A program made the position numbers and the translations under genes. A stretch of 25,131 nt of DNA from the IMG/VR virus record IMGVR_UViG_3300035698_005203, positions 1 through 25,131 of that record; one strand, written 5' to 3'. Shown piece after piece: positions 15,307-24,786 of this stretch. The notes under the pieces are model-generated. The model was given only the letters and a program-made list of their open reading frames with translations, searched no databases and had not been told where the DNA came from. The DNA is from a virus. Positions within the stretch are counted from its first letter, which is position 1, and each line of letters begins with the position of its first letter.

Positions 15307-17082
15307 CTATCCCATTTTCGCAACAGCACTAGACACAATGTTCATTAGAGCATCCGAGCTTGGCGGGTTGCTCGGAGCGATCTCCGTAGGCGTATATCGT
15401 GTTCCACCCATGGCCGCAAGGTTAGACATGGAACCGCCTGGCTCGAATCCTGGCGCGTACCTGGTTCCTTTGGGCAGCTCATACGGGAGACCGAACTGCC
15501 AATTATCACTCTCGAGACCGGCAAGCGTTTGCCCGACCTGAGCGCCCACTTCCGAGCGCCTCTGGGCCAAGTCGGCATCGTGCATGGCCTGCTCCATTGC
15601 CATCTCCTTCTGCCACTGCAACTCTTGTGGAGAAACAATGTCGTTATACGAAACGGTTTGATTACTTCTCAGGGATTCCCCGAGAGCCAAGCCGCTGCCA
15701 AAGTCTGCCTGTCCATTCATGGGGTTCCCGTATTGGTAATGGCCGCCAACCGTTGTGTCGGTGCGCCTGCTAAATGGATCATAGTCGATTCCATACTGGC
15801 CTAGATAGTTCTGCATAGCCAAGCCACGCAAGTTTCCTTCATTCGGGAGACCGTACACCTCATTCTGGTTTGTGCTGCTAATGCCGAGTGCATTCCTGGC
15901 CGTTTGCTGCTCATACATGCTTGAACCCGGGTCTTGTAATACGCCAAGCCACTCGTCGGGAGTCTTGCCCTCCTGCTCCTTGAGTGCCGACGCAAGATTT
16001 CTATCTTCCTGCAAATATCCGCCCGGATTAACTCTTACATTCGTTGCCCAGGCGCTCGTTCCTCTTTCCAGAGTAGACTCATCAAAAAGAGGAGCAAGGC
16101 TTGCGGATTGCATAGCGCGATTTATCTGTTGCTGTGGCGACATTGAATCCCACATCTCCTGCGAAACACTATAGGCCACCATCGGCGGCATAGCATACTT
16201 GCCATTCGGCATGGCCTGCAAGGACTCCATCACCTGTTGCGCATTCGGGGTGCCAGATGCGTTTGCTCCGGGCGTAGCTGTACCCGCCATCGCGCCGCCC
16301 TGAAACGGAACAGCCCTAGCCGCCGGGAATCCGGCCTGTGGACCTGTCTGGCGACGCTGCATGGCACTACGAACCGCTGCGGAGGCGGGCGCGGGCTGTG
16401 CTGTTCGTGTCGGCTGGGGACCACGAAACAAATCAAAGTTCGCGTTACTAAGGTCCATTCCTCCGGGAGGAACAAACCGCTGACCGCCAGAGGGAGCCCG
16501 CGCAGCCATCTGTTGAGCCCGGACGGGAACGCCACCCTGCGGGGCTGGCATACCAGGCGCCGCCGTCGGTCCCGGAGTCCACTGAGGACTGGACGCTGGC
16601 CCATAAACATCTTGCGGATATTGGCTACCGTAGTCTGGCGATGCCCATGCGGCGGGGGAAACAGAGCCGGATTTCAGAAAGGCATTCTCTGCAGGTGGAG
16701 CGTACAAATTCTCCCTAGCAATCTTATAATCCCGAGTTACCTTCTTGGGATCAGCGCCCTGGGAAACCTGACGCTTGGCCTCTTTCTTCCCGGCCCCTTC
16801 CCAATCGGCCTGGGTAACGGCAGGCTCTTGATAGTTCATGGCGACAGCCTGCACGCGCTCGCCCTGAACCTGGGCCAAACGGAGATTCTTCTCTACGTTT
16901 TTGAGCTCAACTTCCTGCTCCTTAGAGAGAGAGCCCTGACTTGCCAGGGCGTTCAAACTCGCCCGGCGCTGCTGGAGTAGTTTCGTTAATGAGCTGGCTT
17001 CCTGGGCCTTCTTCTGGGATTGGGCTCGACTGTCCGCTGCTCCCGAGACTGGGGCCGATTTCTTCTGTCGGGTATTGGGCAT
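15307..17082 (-). CDS. Low-complexity 591-aa probable structural protein
   Basis: The ATG at 17082 is preceded by GTGAGGAAAA, a good ribosome site, although it lies 161 nt inside the preceding gene. Residues 1-85 are charged helices (SLTKLLQQRRASLNALASQ, then a Glu/Leu/Gln coiled coil). Residues 120-290 are Pro/Gly/Ala/Gln-rich and disordered. The C-terminal 300 residues mix Gln/Met/Tyr-rich stretches with short helices, ending in a hydrophobic helix (ALMNIVSSAVAKMG). No enzyme motif is seen. Such proteins between portal and transglycosylase are most simply explained as internal virion or ejection components. A second scaffold-like role is possible. The family is not recognised. Confidence 0.6.
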   Translation of the reverse strand: MPNTRQKKSAPVSGAADSRAQSQKKAQEASSLTKLLQQRRASLNALASQGSLSKEQEVELKNVEKNLRLAQVQGERVQAVAMNYQEPAVTQADWEGAGKKEAKRQVSQGADPKKVTRDYKIARENLYAPPAENAFLKSGSVSPAAWASPDYGSQYPQDVYGPASSPQWTPGPTAAPGMPAPQGGVPVRAQQMAARAPSGGQRFVPPGGMDLSNANFDLFRGPQPTRTAQPAPASAAVRSAMQRRQTGPQAGFPAARAVPFQGGAMAGTATPGANASGTPNAQQVMESLQAMPNGKYAMPPMVAYSVSQEMWDSMSPQQQINRAMQSASLAPLFDESTLERGTSAWATNVRVNPGGYLQEDRNLASALKEQEGKTPDEWLGVLQDPGSSMYEQQTARNALGISSTNQNEVYGLPNEGNLRGLAMQNYLGQYGIDYDPFSRRTDTTVGGHYQYGNPMNGQADFGSGLALGESLRSNQTVSYNDIVSPQELQWQKEMAMEQAMHDADLAQRRSEVGAQVGQTLAGLESDNWQFGLPYELPKGTRYAPGFEPGGSMSNLAAMGGTRYTPTEIAPSNPPSSDALMNIVSSAVAKMG

Positions 17083-17347
17083 TTTTCCTCACCTCACTAA
17101 GTCTCTTGTCAAACTGTTTCTCCATTTTCAACACATAAGCAACGGCTGCTTTCACCCCATGCTCTCGGATAATCGAAGTGATAGCCTCCACGTCATTGCA
17201 TATTTTTACATATCCGTCAAGTTGTTCGTCGGGGGTCATCTTACGCAACCCAAAGGGATCGTCTTGCGGCATCGCCCGAATGCGCTTTACCATAGTATCT
17301 GCCGTTGCATCTACCAGGGCGTCAAATCTGTTTCCTTGACTTTTCAT
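16922..17347 (-). CDS. Small portal-adjacent protein, unknown
   Basis: This 141-residue protein begins one base inside the portal stop (TAATG) with an AGGA site upstream. Residues 1-90 are helical and charged (ALVDATADTMVKRIRAM; YVLKMEKQFDKRLSEVRKN) and look folded. Residues 95-141 are Ser/Pro/Gly/Glu-rich and coincide with the last 161 nt, which also encode the start of the next protein in another frame. It is probably a small virion assembly factor or portal partner. I cannot assign a family. Confidence 0.6.
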   Translation of the reverse strand: MKSQGNRFDALVDATADTMVKRIRAMPQDDPFGLRKMTPDEQLDGYVKICNDVEAITSIIREHGVKAAVAYVLKMEKQFDKRLSEVRKNAQYPTEEIGPSLGSSGQSSPIPEEGPGSQLINETTPAAPGEFERPGKSGLSL

Positions 17348-19227
17348 TATACTTTCCTCGGCCCCGGAGCCCTACCAGTAGCAATACCGGAGGGCTTTGT
17401 TATAGGGCCCACGTGCCGCTGGGACTGCGGAGCCCCAGGAGCGGCCTGGGTATTCGGGCCGCTCATCACAGCTGCATTGGGCATCCCCTGAATATTAGGA
17501 CCAGCCTCGCCAGCCGGCATTTCTCCTGGTGGCGTGCCACCCTGACCACTACCCTGCAGCTCTTGCAATAGGGCTTGCTGCACAGCAGGAGGCAGCTTCG
17601 GACCGATCTTGATAAGCTCCTGAATACTCATCTGCGAATCCTGTTTCAGGATGATTCCAGCACGCTTGAGGGCTTCGGTGGTCAAGAACTGCATTACATC
17701 AGGACGCTGCATCCAAGCTTCGATTAAGATGCGATCCTGCTCTTGCTCTGGGTTGTCGATATTCACAAGCTCCATCGCACCCAAGCGAGAGCGCAGGCCA
17801 GCGTTGACTTCGTTGATAGCCCTCGACGACTGAGCATAAGCATCTGTGGGCTTGAGGGGATTTAGCAACACCTCGACCTGTCGATATCCTTTTAGATCAT
17901 CTGGCCCGAGAGAGAGCCAGCCAGCCCTCTTCCCTCTCTGGTAAACGTGTACGGGCTCCTTGATCCTATGCTCAACAATGTCCCAGATGGTTTGAATCAC
18001 TCGCTCCATAGCTCTCTGGGCGTGAGTTACGATCGGTTTGTACTTGCTCTTGGCAGCACCAATCAACTGATTGATTGCATAACCAGAATCCTGACCCGAA
18101 TTGACGCCAAACATTGGATCGGCCAGCCCAGCCCTTTCAGCCATCTGCATCACCAAGCCCACCATCTCGTCGGCGTCCGGCCCATTCCCTTTCCAAGTAA
18201 GAAACTCGACTTCTTCTCCAGGATTCAGGGTAATAGCCTCGCCGGGCAGAATCTTGATAGTCCGCTGGGCGCCCCCAGGAGCTTCCTCCGGGATATCGGC
18301 AAGGTGAATGACTGGTGTCGGCCAACAGTAAAGCCTAACAGCGGAAGCCTTCTGTGTAAGAAGGCGATCGAGATAAGGCAGAAGATTCCTCAACGGATAG
18401 AGCATACTAAGCCCCTGATATTTAGGGTCTTGACTCGCCATGGTGCTGCCCATTGCATAAATGTATGGGACGTTGCGATACTTGTGTTTCTCCTGGTGTA
18501 CAATCTTATCGTCGATTGCGTATACCAGCTCCTCTTCTGTCCAGAGCTGTGTAAACTCGACCTCGCCATTTTCCGTGCTCTCTCTTATGAAATCCCAGAG
18601 CATCGGCTCTTCCTTGGTACGGTTGAAGCGTTCCTTCTTGAGGGTTAGGATGTTTCTGTGGTCTGTTTCCAGAACTGCGGACAGGCCAGTCTCTCCCCAC
18701 ATGGGGAAAACCGTCAAGGGATCAACCCAATTCCAGGAGATCGGGATGGGCTTTCCGCGTTTCCACTGCTCCATTCTATCATCGTAATCATCGTCGTTTT
18801 CGCTCTTGTGTTTCCGAGGGGCGCCCTTCCAATACTGGGGGGCGTACAGGACTCGCATGCAACCATGCCCATCCTGCACCAGGGACTCCACAAAGCGTTC
18901 CAGTACGTCATCATCTACCTGGGCAATGAGCTGATGGAGCGCAGCAATAGTCCATCTCTCCATTTTCTCAGAAGTCTGTCGGACCTGCTTGTTATCGGTC
19001 GGAGCGGGCACTGAGATTTTGGGAAAGTCTGCTGTCAGTGTACCGACCATGTTCTGAATAAGCTGGAAAGCGATCGGCGTCTTCACGACCTCCGTTTCCA
19101 TACCTACGGGAACCTCCTCCATCTTGTTTTCCATAAACCGCAGGGCTCTGGCTTCTCGAATAAGCACATCACGCTCTGCCCAGGGGTCTTTAAATTGCTT
19201 TTTCAATGATGCGATATCAAATTCCAT
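17347..19227 (-). CDS. Portal protein
   Basis: This 626-residue protein forms the dodecameric ring through which DNA enters and leaves the head. It directly follows TerL, sharing TAATG with its stop, and has GGAGGAG upstream. The N-terminal half is helical (DPWAERDVLIREARALRF; TEVVKTPIAFQLIQNMVGTL), with a WNWVDPLTVFPMWG segment (about residues 160-175) of the kind found in portal wing or stem regions. The middle has Tyr/Pro-rich loops (KYRNVPYIYAMG) and a long alpha-helical region (AYAQSSRAINEVNAGLRSRLG). The last about 70 residues are Gly/Pro/Gln/Met-rich and disordered. The length fits large short-tailed-phage portals. Assignment uses gene order plus pattern. Confidence 0.85.
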   Translation of the reverse strand: MEFDIASLKKQFKDPWAERDVLIREARALRFMENKMEEVPVGMETEVVKTPIAFQLIQNMVGTLTADFPKISVPAPTDNKQVRQTSEKMERWTIAALHQLIAQVDDDVLERFVESLVQDGHGCMRVLYAPQYWKGAPRKHKSENDDDYDDRMEQWKRGKPIPISWNWVDPLTVFPMWGETGLSAVLETDHRNILTLKKERFNRTKEEPMLWDFIRESTENGEVEFTQLWTEEELVYAIDDKIVHQEKHKYRNVPYIYAMGSTMASQDPKYQGLSMLYPLRNLLPYLDRLLTQKASAVRLYCWPTPVIHLADIPEEAPGGAQRTIKILPGEAITLNPGEEVEFLTWKGNGPDADEMVGLVMQMAERAGLADPMFGVNSGQDSGYAINQLIGAAKSKYKPIVTHAQRAMERVIQTIWDIVEHRIKEPVHVYQRGKRAGWLSLGPDDLKGYRQVEVLLNPLKPTDAYAQSSRAINEVNAGLRSRLGAMELVNIDNPEQEQDRILIEAWMQRPDVMQFLTTEALKRAGIILKQDSQMSIQELIKIGPKLPPAVQQALLQELQGSGQGGTPPGEMPAGEAGPNIQGMPNAAVMSGPNTQAAPGAPQSQRHVGPITKPSGIATGRAPGPRKV

Positions 19228-20672
19228 TAAGCTCCTCCAAAGGTAACTTTTACTTTTTGCCTGCGGCTTGCTCCGCCTCTTAATCGCGCTTCCTGAGCGA
19301 GACCGAAACTAACAGCTCTATCATCGTGCTCCCCTGGGGGCGCCGATAGTGTTGAACCGTCTACAGATGCGAGCTGCATAAAGGTTGTCTCGTCATGGAT
19401 GATAACCTTTTGATTGCGCAACGCATCTGCCAGATCGTTATACATGAGGGCCTTTCCTCTTGCATTGGTAAGCCATCCATACTTGGGGCGTTCATAGCTC
19501 TTATCGTGCCCCTGCAGTAGTCGGATACGTCTTTCAATTAGGCGAGCTATAACAACATGTCCATGGTTGTTTCTCTCTACTAGGACACTTGCTCGGTTGT
19601 AGTATTTGCAGAGTTCCCTGATATAATCGGCAAATACGGTGGGCTGGATACGTCCTGCGAGCTGGGCAACCTGCTCTCCCGAGACACGAGATATGACAGT
19701 GCATGAAGATTCGTCAGAATTGGGGTTCCCCTCTGCAGGATCGACGCCCATGCAATACCTTACGTGGGCTTCTGGGGAGCGGAAGATACTTAGGAACGGC
19801 AGGGACGGGCATTCTGCCTCCCATTTCGTTAGCGGTTTCATCTCTTCATAGCAATTGGAAAGCCATTCGCCAGGGATGCGCTTGTCCAGGGTTCTCGCCT
19901 GCAGGGCCTCTCGATCGGTTGCTGGATACTGCTCATACAAGTCATCCAAAGAGCCTGTGCGGGAGAGAATGTCCTTCTGCTGCTCCTCATACCAAGCTGC
20001 GTCTCTCTCAGGGCGAGAGAACCAGGGCAGGAAGATACCGCTCCAGGGACTTTCGCCTGTCTTGGCGGCCCGATATAGGCGCTTGAACTCACTTTGGGGA
20101 TGGTTCTTATCGGCACGCGAGATCATAATCATCTTACCACCGCCGTCGATGGTAGGCTTGACGGAAGTCATCATGTCTCCCAGGTTAGGGACCAGATCGG
20201 CCTCGTCTACCAGAACTAGAGAGGCGGTGTAAGAGTCGCCGGCAGTTGTCGGGAAGGCTCGAACAGAAGAGCCATTAGCGAAACCGATCATATGGGCGTT
20301 GTCTTCAACAACGGTAATTCCCATCCACTCGGGTAGCTTCTGAACCATCTTTCTTAGACGGTCCAGAAGGTACTTGGCTTCCTGGTCTCGCAGGGAAAAC
20401 ACCAGGGCAGTGCATTCCGGGTGAAACTTCATCTTCCACAGAATATAAGAAAGCGTCAGCCAGGTAAGCCCCAACTGACGCGCTTTAAGTACCACAGAAA
20501 GGCGGCTATTGTCGATCATGCTTAGGGCCTCCATTTGCTTAGGCCATAGATCGAACGGTATCCACCGCCCTTTAGTAGCGTCCAGAATCCTGCAGTACGT
20601 ATTGATAAAATACGCGCAAGAAACCTGGCATTTGATGAGCTCTATTGCAACTCGTTCTGCTGTTTTTGCCAA
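19227..20672 (-). CDS. terL: Terminase large subunit (ATPase and nuclease)
   Basis: This 481-residue DNA-packaging motor has both expected halves. The ATPase shows a deviant Walker A KARQLGLT (residues 63-70), Walker B LVLVDEAD (152-159, with Asp156-Glu157) and a coupling motif ISRAD (184-188). The RNase H-like nuclease shows acidic residues in GVDPAEG (Asp311), VLVERNNHG (Glu367) and HDDRAVS (Asp450-451). The enzyme cuts concatemeric DNA and pumps it through the portal. The start is a TTG at 20670-20672 with AAGGA about 10 nt upstream; it overlaps TerS by 31 nt, and no nearer ATG would keep the full N-terminal helix. All catalytic positions are present, so the gene looks functional. Confidence 0.95.
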   Translation of the reverse strand: MAKTAERVAIELIKCQVSCAYFINTYCRILDATKGRWIPFDLWPKQMEALSMIDNSRLSVVLKARQLGLTWLTLSYILWKMKFHPECTALVFSLRDQEAKYLLDRLRKMVQKLPEWMGITVVEDNAHMIGFANGSSVRAFPTTAGDSYTASLVLVDEADLVPNLGDMMTSVKPTIDGGGKMIMISRADKNHPQSEFKRLYRAAKTGESPWSGIFLPWFSRPERDAAWYEEQQKDILSRTGSLDDLYEQYPATDREALQARTLDKRIPGEWLSNCYEEMKPLTKWEAECPSLPFLSIFRSPEAHVRYCMGVDPAEGNPNSDESSCTVISRVSGEQVAQLAGRIQPTVFADYIRELCKYYNRASVLVERNNHGHVVIARLIERRIRLLQGHDKSYERPKYGWLTNARGKALMYNDLADALRNQKVIIHDETTFMQLASVDGSTLSAPPGEHDDRAVSFGLAQEARLRGGASRRQKVKVTFGGA

Positions 20673-21143
20673 GCGGACAATTCCTTAACGGCCTTGCTCC
20701 CGGCCTCTTTCACTTGCTTGTCGGTTAGGGACGGACGCTTGTCGTCGAGCTCTACTTTCTTAACGAACATCCCGAGATGCTTCCCGATAAGGGCCAGAGC
20801 TGCTTGCTTATCGTAGGCTTCGACACGCAGACCGAGCTTGCCGAGGGTGACGTTCTTTACGACATCGCCATCCCCATTCTCTTTAGCTGCCATGAGATCA
20901 AAGAAGACGGTTTCGCCATCCACCTCAAAGTATTGGCTCAGATCACAACGGGCAATCTTGGCGAGTCGCGCCAGAACTTCCTGAGCTGGCATAGCGAACT
21001 CTTTCATACGCTCTGCAATAGCGGCCTTAATCTCAGGACGCTGGCGCAGTCTCCAACTCTCTGCTCGAGCACCGACCCCGCCCGTATCTGAGAATCCGAC
21101 CTCTCGGGCGGCCCTTGCTCCGTTGAAGTGGGTGCAATAACTA

Positions 21144-22527
<1,384 letters not shown>

Positions 22528-22535
<8 letters not shown>

Positions 22536-22971
22536 TCAGCCACTCCTTAACCTGTCCGGCAAGGTCCAGCAGAGAATGAACAATCTCCACTTCGGGACGC
22601 TTGATCTGGGTCTGAATATTCACGTCCTGCGCTCGGGAATAGTCAACGTGCATACCAACAAAGATAGGCTTATCGCGCATAGACCAGGCCCCTAGCTCGT
22701 ACAAGACAATGGGGCAGATCGTTTCTTTCGGGAACCAGAAGAGAATGGCGTCTGCGTCTGCCAGGGCTTTGGCTTCCCAGGTGATTTGCGTAAGGGCCGC
22801 GCTAGGATCGCCCATAGGGAAGTTGGCCCTGCGGGGGTTCACCAGAGTAACGCGCTCTTGGTCAAGCAATTCACGCATCTCTTGCTGCCAGTCTGGACAG
22901 CCGGTGATTCCTCCGGCCAGAAACAGAGTCTTTGATTCTTCCCAAGTATTGGGTGCTTCAACGTATCTCAT
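22528..22971 (-). CDS. Nucleoside 2-deoxyribosyltransferase-like protein
   Basis: This 147-residue protein has a Rossmann-like opening LFLAGGITGCPDWQ (residues 16-29), NPRR (45-48), ITWEAKALADADAILFWF (63-80, with Asp72/Asp74) and ETICPIVLYELG (83-94, with Glu92). These match the layout of the phage and bacterial nucleoside 2-deoxyribosyltransferase-like family, whose enzymes exchange bases on deoxyribose; the Glu in the YELG helix is in the place of the catalytic residue. Likely roles are salvage of host nucleosides, cleavage of a modified nucleotide, or supply of unusual nucleotides. The ATG has AAAGGA upstream. Family is fairly sure; activity is inferred. Confidence 0.8.
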
Positions 22972-22986
22972 TTTAGTCCTTTCTTG

Positions 22987-23463
22987 TTATCGAACATTGC
23001 CCACTACATCAAAAGAGTATTCGTCGGGCCAATCGCTCTGCCCCTCAAGCCAATCTTCCGAGTAGCCCTTGCAGGGCGTGCCGGTGCTCTTAAACATTAC
23101 GGGGCCTAGGCCCTTCGCTTCCCATGCCTCGGCTGCTCGGCGCATGCCTTCTTTGTTTTCCGCAACGCGTAGGTTTTCTTCTTCCGTCATACTGACCAAG
23201 CTTCGCATGCCGGGCCTATACTCGGGGTCTCGAATGTTGAGCACTGGCTCGCTGTTCCCTTGCTCGTTTGCCGCGATCTCTTGGTTGTGATGCTCAATGC
23301 ACTTGCCGATGATGTGCTCTGCCGTCATGTAATAGACGCGCCGGTCGTCTTCTGATAGGACGCGGAAGTCGTCTCCGGCTTCAAGGTGATCGTGTATAAT
23401 CTCTGCGAACTCTTCTCTTAGGATTCGCCAGCCTGGTCCTCGTAACCAAGTATTCTCTGCCAT
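22987..23463 (-). CDS. Unknown protein, second gene of leftward block
   Basis: This 158-residue protein starts at an ATG with AAGGGG upstream, 46 nt before the HNH gene ends. It is acidic and helical at first (LREEFAEIIHDHLEAGDDF, then DRRVYYMTAEHIIGKCIEHH), with a helical Glu/Arg region near 90-118 (MTEEENLRVAENKEGMRRAAE). The end (GTPCKGYSEDWLEGQSDWPDE) is acidic and Trp-containing. There is no catalytic motif, signal or membrane segment. A perfect 12-bp palindrome (GGGCCTAGGCCC) lies within the gene at 23102-23113. The gene is probably real given its ribosome site and spacing, but no function can be offered. Confidence 0.6.
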   Translation of the reverse strand: MAENTWLRGPGWRILREEFAEIIHDHLEAGDDFRVLSEDDRRVYYMTAEHIIGKCIEHHNQEIAANEQGNSEPVLNIRDPEYRPGMRSLVSMTEEENLRVAENKEGMRRAAEAWEAKGLGPVMFKSTGTPCKGYSEDWLEGQSDWPDEYSFDVVGNVR

Positions 23464-23963
23464 GGTTGCCCCTTATATTCGTACTTGTAGATTTGCTCTA
23501 GTAACAACAGCGCCGCTTTGCGTGCTTTCTTCGTGTGCTGCCAATCGCTATGACACCTGTGGCATACGCACAACATGTTCTTCGGCTGCCAGCACTCGTC
23601 TGTGTTCCCCTTGCCAAACCAACTTCTTGGAGCAATGTGGTGGACCTCGCTCGCCGGGCATCCGCACAGTAAGCATCTTTGCTGATCCCTTTCTAAAACT
23701 TCTGACCACGCTCTCTGCTGACTCTTTTTCATCGGTTTCTCCAACATGTAGGTATCAGACTGTATATCAAGGGCGAGAGCCCCCAGAATCTCCATACGTA
23801 TAACCCACCTTCTCTCACTCATCCTCTCTCTCTCATAATCCCTAATAAGAAACAACAACCACTCGGGCCATTCTTCCCTCTGTCCATATAAGTCAAAACA
23901 CGCCCTGCACATCAGAGCTCTCGGCGTTATGGCCTTATGACATACTGGACACTCTTTGACCAT
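23418..23963 (-). CDS. HNH endonuclease with N-terminal zinc ribbon
   Basis: This 181-residue protein is first in the leftward operon; its ATG has GGAGG close upstream. Residues 5-22 form a zinc ribbon (CPVC at 5-8, CRAC at 19-22). A helical linker (about 30-90) precedes the HNH domain: CLLC (97-100), HH (108-109), Asn129 and CHRCH (134-138). The two Cys pairs are structural zinc ligands, while His109, Asn129 and His138 are the likely beta-beta-alpha metal residues. HNH proteins often partner with terminase in phages, and others are homing enzymes. Being cotranscribed with terminase and lacking any intron here, the packaging-partner or host-DNA-cutting role is more likely than homing. Confidence 0.82.
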   Translation of the reverse strand: MVKECPVCHKAITPRALMCRACFDLYGQREEWPEWLLFLIRDYERERMSERRWVIRMEILGALALDIQSDTYMLEKPMKKSQQRAWSEVLERDQQRCLLCGCPASEVHHIAPRSWFGKGNTDECWQPKNMLCVCHRCHSDWQHTKKARKAALLLLEQIYKYEYKGQPWQRILGYEDQAGES

Positions 23964-23982
23964 CCTCTACCTCCATAGGACA

Positions 23983-24011
23983 ATTATAACTTGTCACTCA
24001 TACTTTTGCAA
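23983..24011 (-). promoter_or_regulatory. Sigma70-type promoter for the leftward block
   Basis: On the minus strand, TTGCAA (24006-24011), a 17-nt spacer and a perfect TATAAT (23983-23988) precede the HNH gene. Transcription would begin near 23976, leaving a short leader that carries GGAGG. A GACAA / TTGTC dyad overlaps the -10 box and could be a repressor site. There is no other comparable promoter in the leftward block. Confidence 0.75.
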
Positions 24012-24366
24012 GGAATGCTGCAATTCCCGAATGAAAAAGTGTCCCAAGGCAAAAAATGAGGCTTGCGTAGAATGGGGTCATAATAACCTTTGCTAACGCA
24101 CAGGTTCGGAGACTGTGTACCCTGGGAAGCCCCCTCTCTTGTGTGCAGTGGTGGGCGCACAGGGCTCCTCTATTCTAGTGAGTGATGCAAAACGATAGGC
24201 GGGGGTGCGGCACTCTGGCCCCACCGCTGGAGGTGTTTTTCTTTTTCACGGGGGCAGGGGAGTACCCCATTGAGGAAAGGCAAGCCCCCCCGGGGTATGC
24301 AACGGCCTGCTGCATTGTGTATATTCTGTCACAATAGAACGCCCCAATATTCATAATCCATACATC
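24012..24366. other. Non-coding divergent region with GC-rich foldable segment
   Basis: No convincing gene was found in this 355-bp stretch. It holds two copies of CGCACAGG (24097-24104 and 24156-24163), small dyads near each, a T-rich tract (24235-24246) after a 4-bp CACC / GGTG stem, and a GC-rich fold. In that fold GGGGGC at 24250-24255 can pair with GCCCCC at 24284-24289, enclosing a GGGG / CCCC hairpin at 24257-24268. It could hold a replication origin, operators, or the leader of a further transcript, but nothing decides between these. Confidence 0.45.
24314..24335. promoter_or_regulatory. Inverted repeat, possible operator
   Basis: ATTGTG at 24314-24319 and CACAAT at 24330-24335 form a perfect 6-bp dyad with a 10-bp AT-rich spacer. 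The spacing places the half-sites on the same face of about one and a half helical turns, as in many dimeric repressor sites. It lies upstream of the rightward promoter. No regulator gene is in view to match it. Confidence 0.35.
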
Positions 24367-24395
24367 TTGACGATCTATACTGTGGTTGTTACGGT
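24367..24395 (+). promoter_or_regulatory. Rightward promoter candidate (extended -10)
   Basis: TTGACG (24367-24372), a 17-nt spacer and TACGGT (24390-24395) with a TG one base upstream resemble a sigma70 promoter whose poor -10 is helped by an extended -10 element. Transcription from near 24402 would give a leader of about 37 nt containing AGGGAG before the ATG at 24439. Confidence 0.4.
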
Positions 24396-24438
24396 CGACC
24401 GGCAAAAAAGCCGCCACACACACAAGGGAGACAACGAC

Positions 24439-24771
24439 ATGACAGCCAAAGTGGTCATTCACGAAAATCTAGTCCGCACGCAGGAGCTATCGCAAATGCT
24501 CGCTCGCGCCAACCTGGACAGCGATTTGTTAGTTCTTGCGGAGACAATCTACATCGACCTATTGCAACGCAAAACAGCTAATCTGTTTGGCGCAGAGCGA
24601 TGGCAAGTCCGCGTGTCGACGATCAAGGGCAGCGTCACATTGGAGGTCGAAAACGGTAGCCGTTTTGAGCAAGTGGCCGCCATTCTGGATCATAGCGATC
24701 ACAACTGTCTGACAGGCATTGCCGATTTGGCAATCACGGTTTGCAAACAGATCGCAGAGTGGTCGGCCTAG
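24439..24771 (+). CDS. Unknown 110-aa protein, first rightward gene
   Basis: The ATG at 24439-24441 follows AGGGAG at 9 nt spacing; an upstream ATG at 24367 in the same frame coincides with the promoter candidate and has no ribosome site, so the shorter start is chosen. The protein is soluble and mixed: an N-terminal helix (ENLVRTQELSQMLARANLD), a second helix (LLVLAETIYIDLLQ), two or three strands (WQVRVSTIKGSVTLEVE) and a closing helix (IADLAITVCKQIAEW). It has one His/Asp-containing turn (DHSDHN). It is plus-strand and opposite to the late block, so probably early. I do not recognise a family. Confidence 0.7.
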   Translation: MTAKVVIHENLVRTQELSQMLARANLDSDLLVLAETIYIDLLQRKTANLFGAERWQVRVSTIKGSVTLEVENGSRFEQVAAILDHSDHNCLTGIADLAITVCKQIAEWSA

Positions 24772-24786
24772 CAGTCACCACCACCA

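Noticed and set aside
15300-15338. Upstream start (ATG at 15338) for the 170-aa gene
   Set aside because: It would overlap the preceding gene and has no ribosome site, whereas the ATG at 15299 has AGGAG at close spacing.
16237-16980. Plus-strand 247-codon frame opposite the 591-aa gene
   Set aside because: Antisense frames stay open over GC-rich Pro/Gly/Ala coding. It is Arg/Cys/Gly-rich with no motif and no ribosome site.
17947-18648. Plus-strand 233-codon frame inside the portal gene
   Set aside because: It is antisense to a strongly supported portal gene, has no upstream spacing or ribosome site, and its composition follows the reverse strand of the portal.
23102-23113. 12-bp palindrome GGGCCTAGGCCC as a regulatory site
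   Set aside because: It lies inside a coding region, is isolated, and no related copy with similar flanks was seen; kept only as a note in the gene entry.
24098-24117. Possible tRNA T-arm (GGTTCGGAG near a CACAG/CTGTG stem)
   Set aside because: The loop does not match the TTCRA consensus spacing and no acceptor, D or anticodon stems can be drawn around it.
24250-24295. G-quadruplex
   Set aside because: Only two G runs of four or more are close together on one strand before C runs begin. Ordinary pairing of the G and C runs is the simpler reading.
24185-24337. Plus-strand 50-codon frame in the divergent region
   Set aside because: The ATG lacks a ribosome site, and the product mainly reflects T-rich and C-rich tracts (a run of Phe, then Pro). 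The region is better explained as control DNA.
24175-24462. Minus-strand 95-codon frame across the divergent region
   Set aside because: No ribosome site, it runs antisense into the well-supported rightward gene, and its product is Cys/Pro/Gly-rich as expected from translated GC-rich non-coding DNA.
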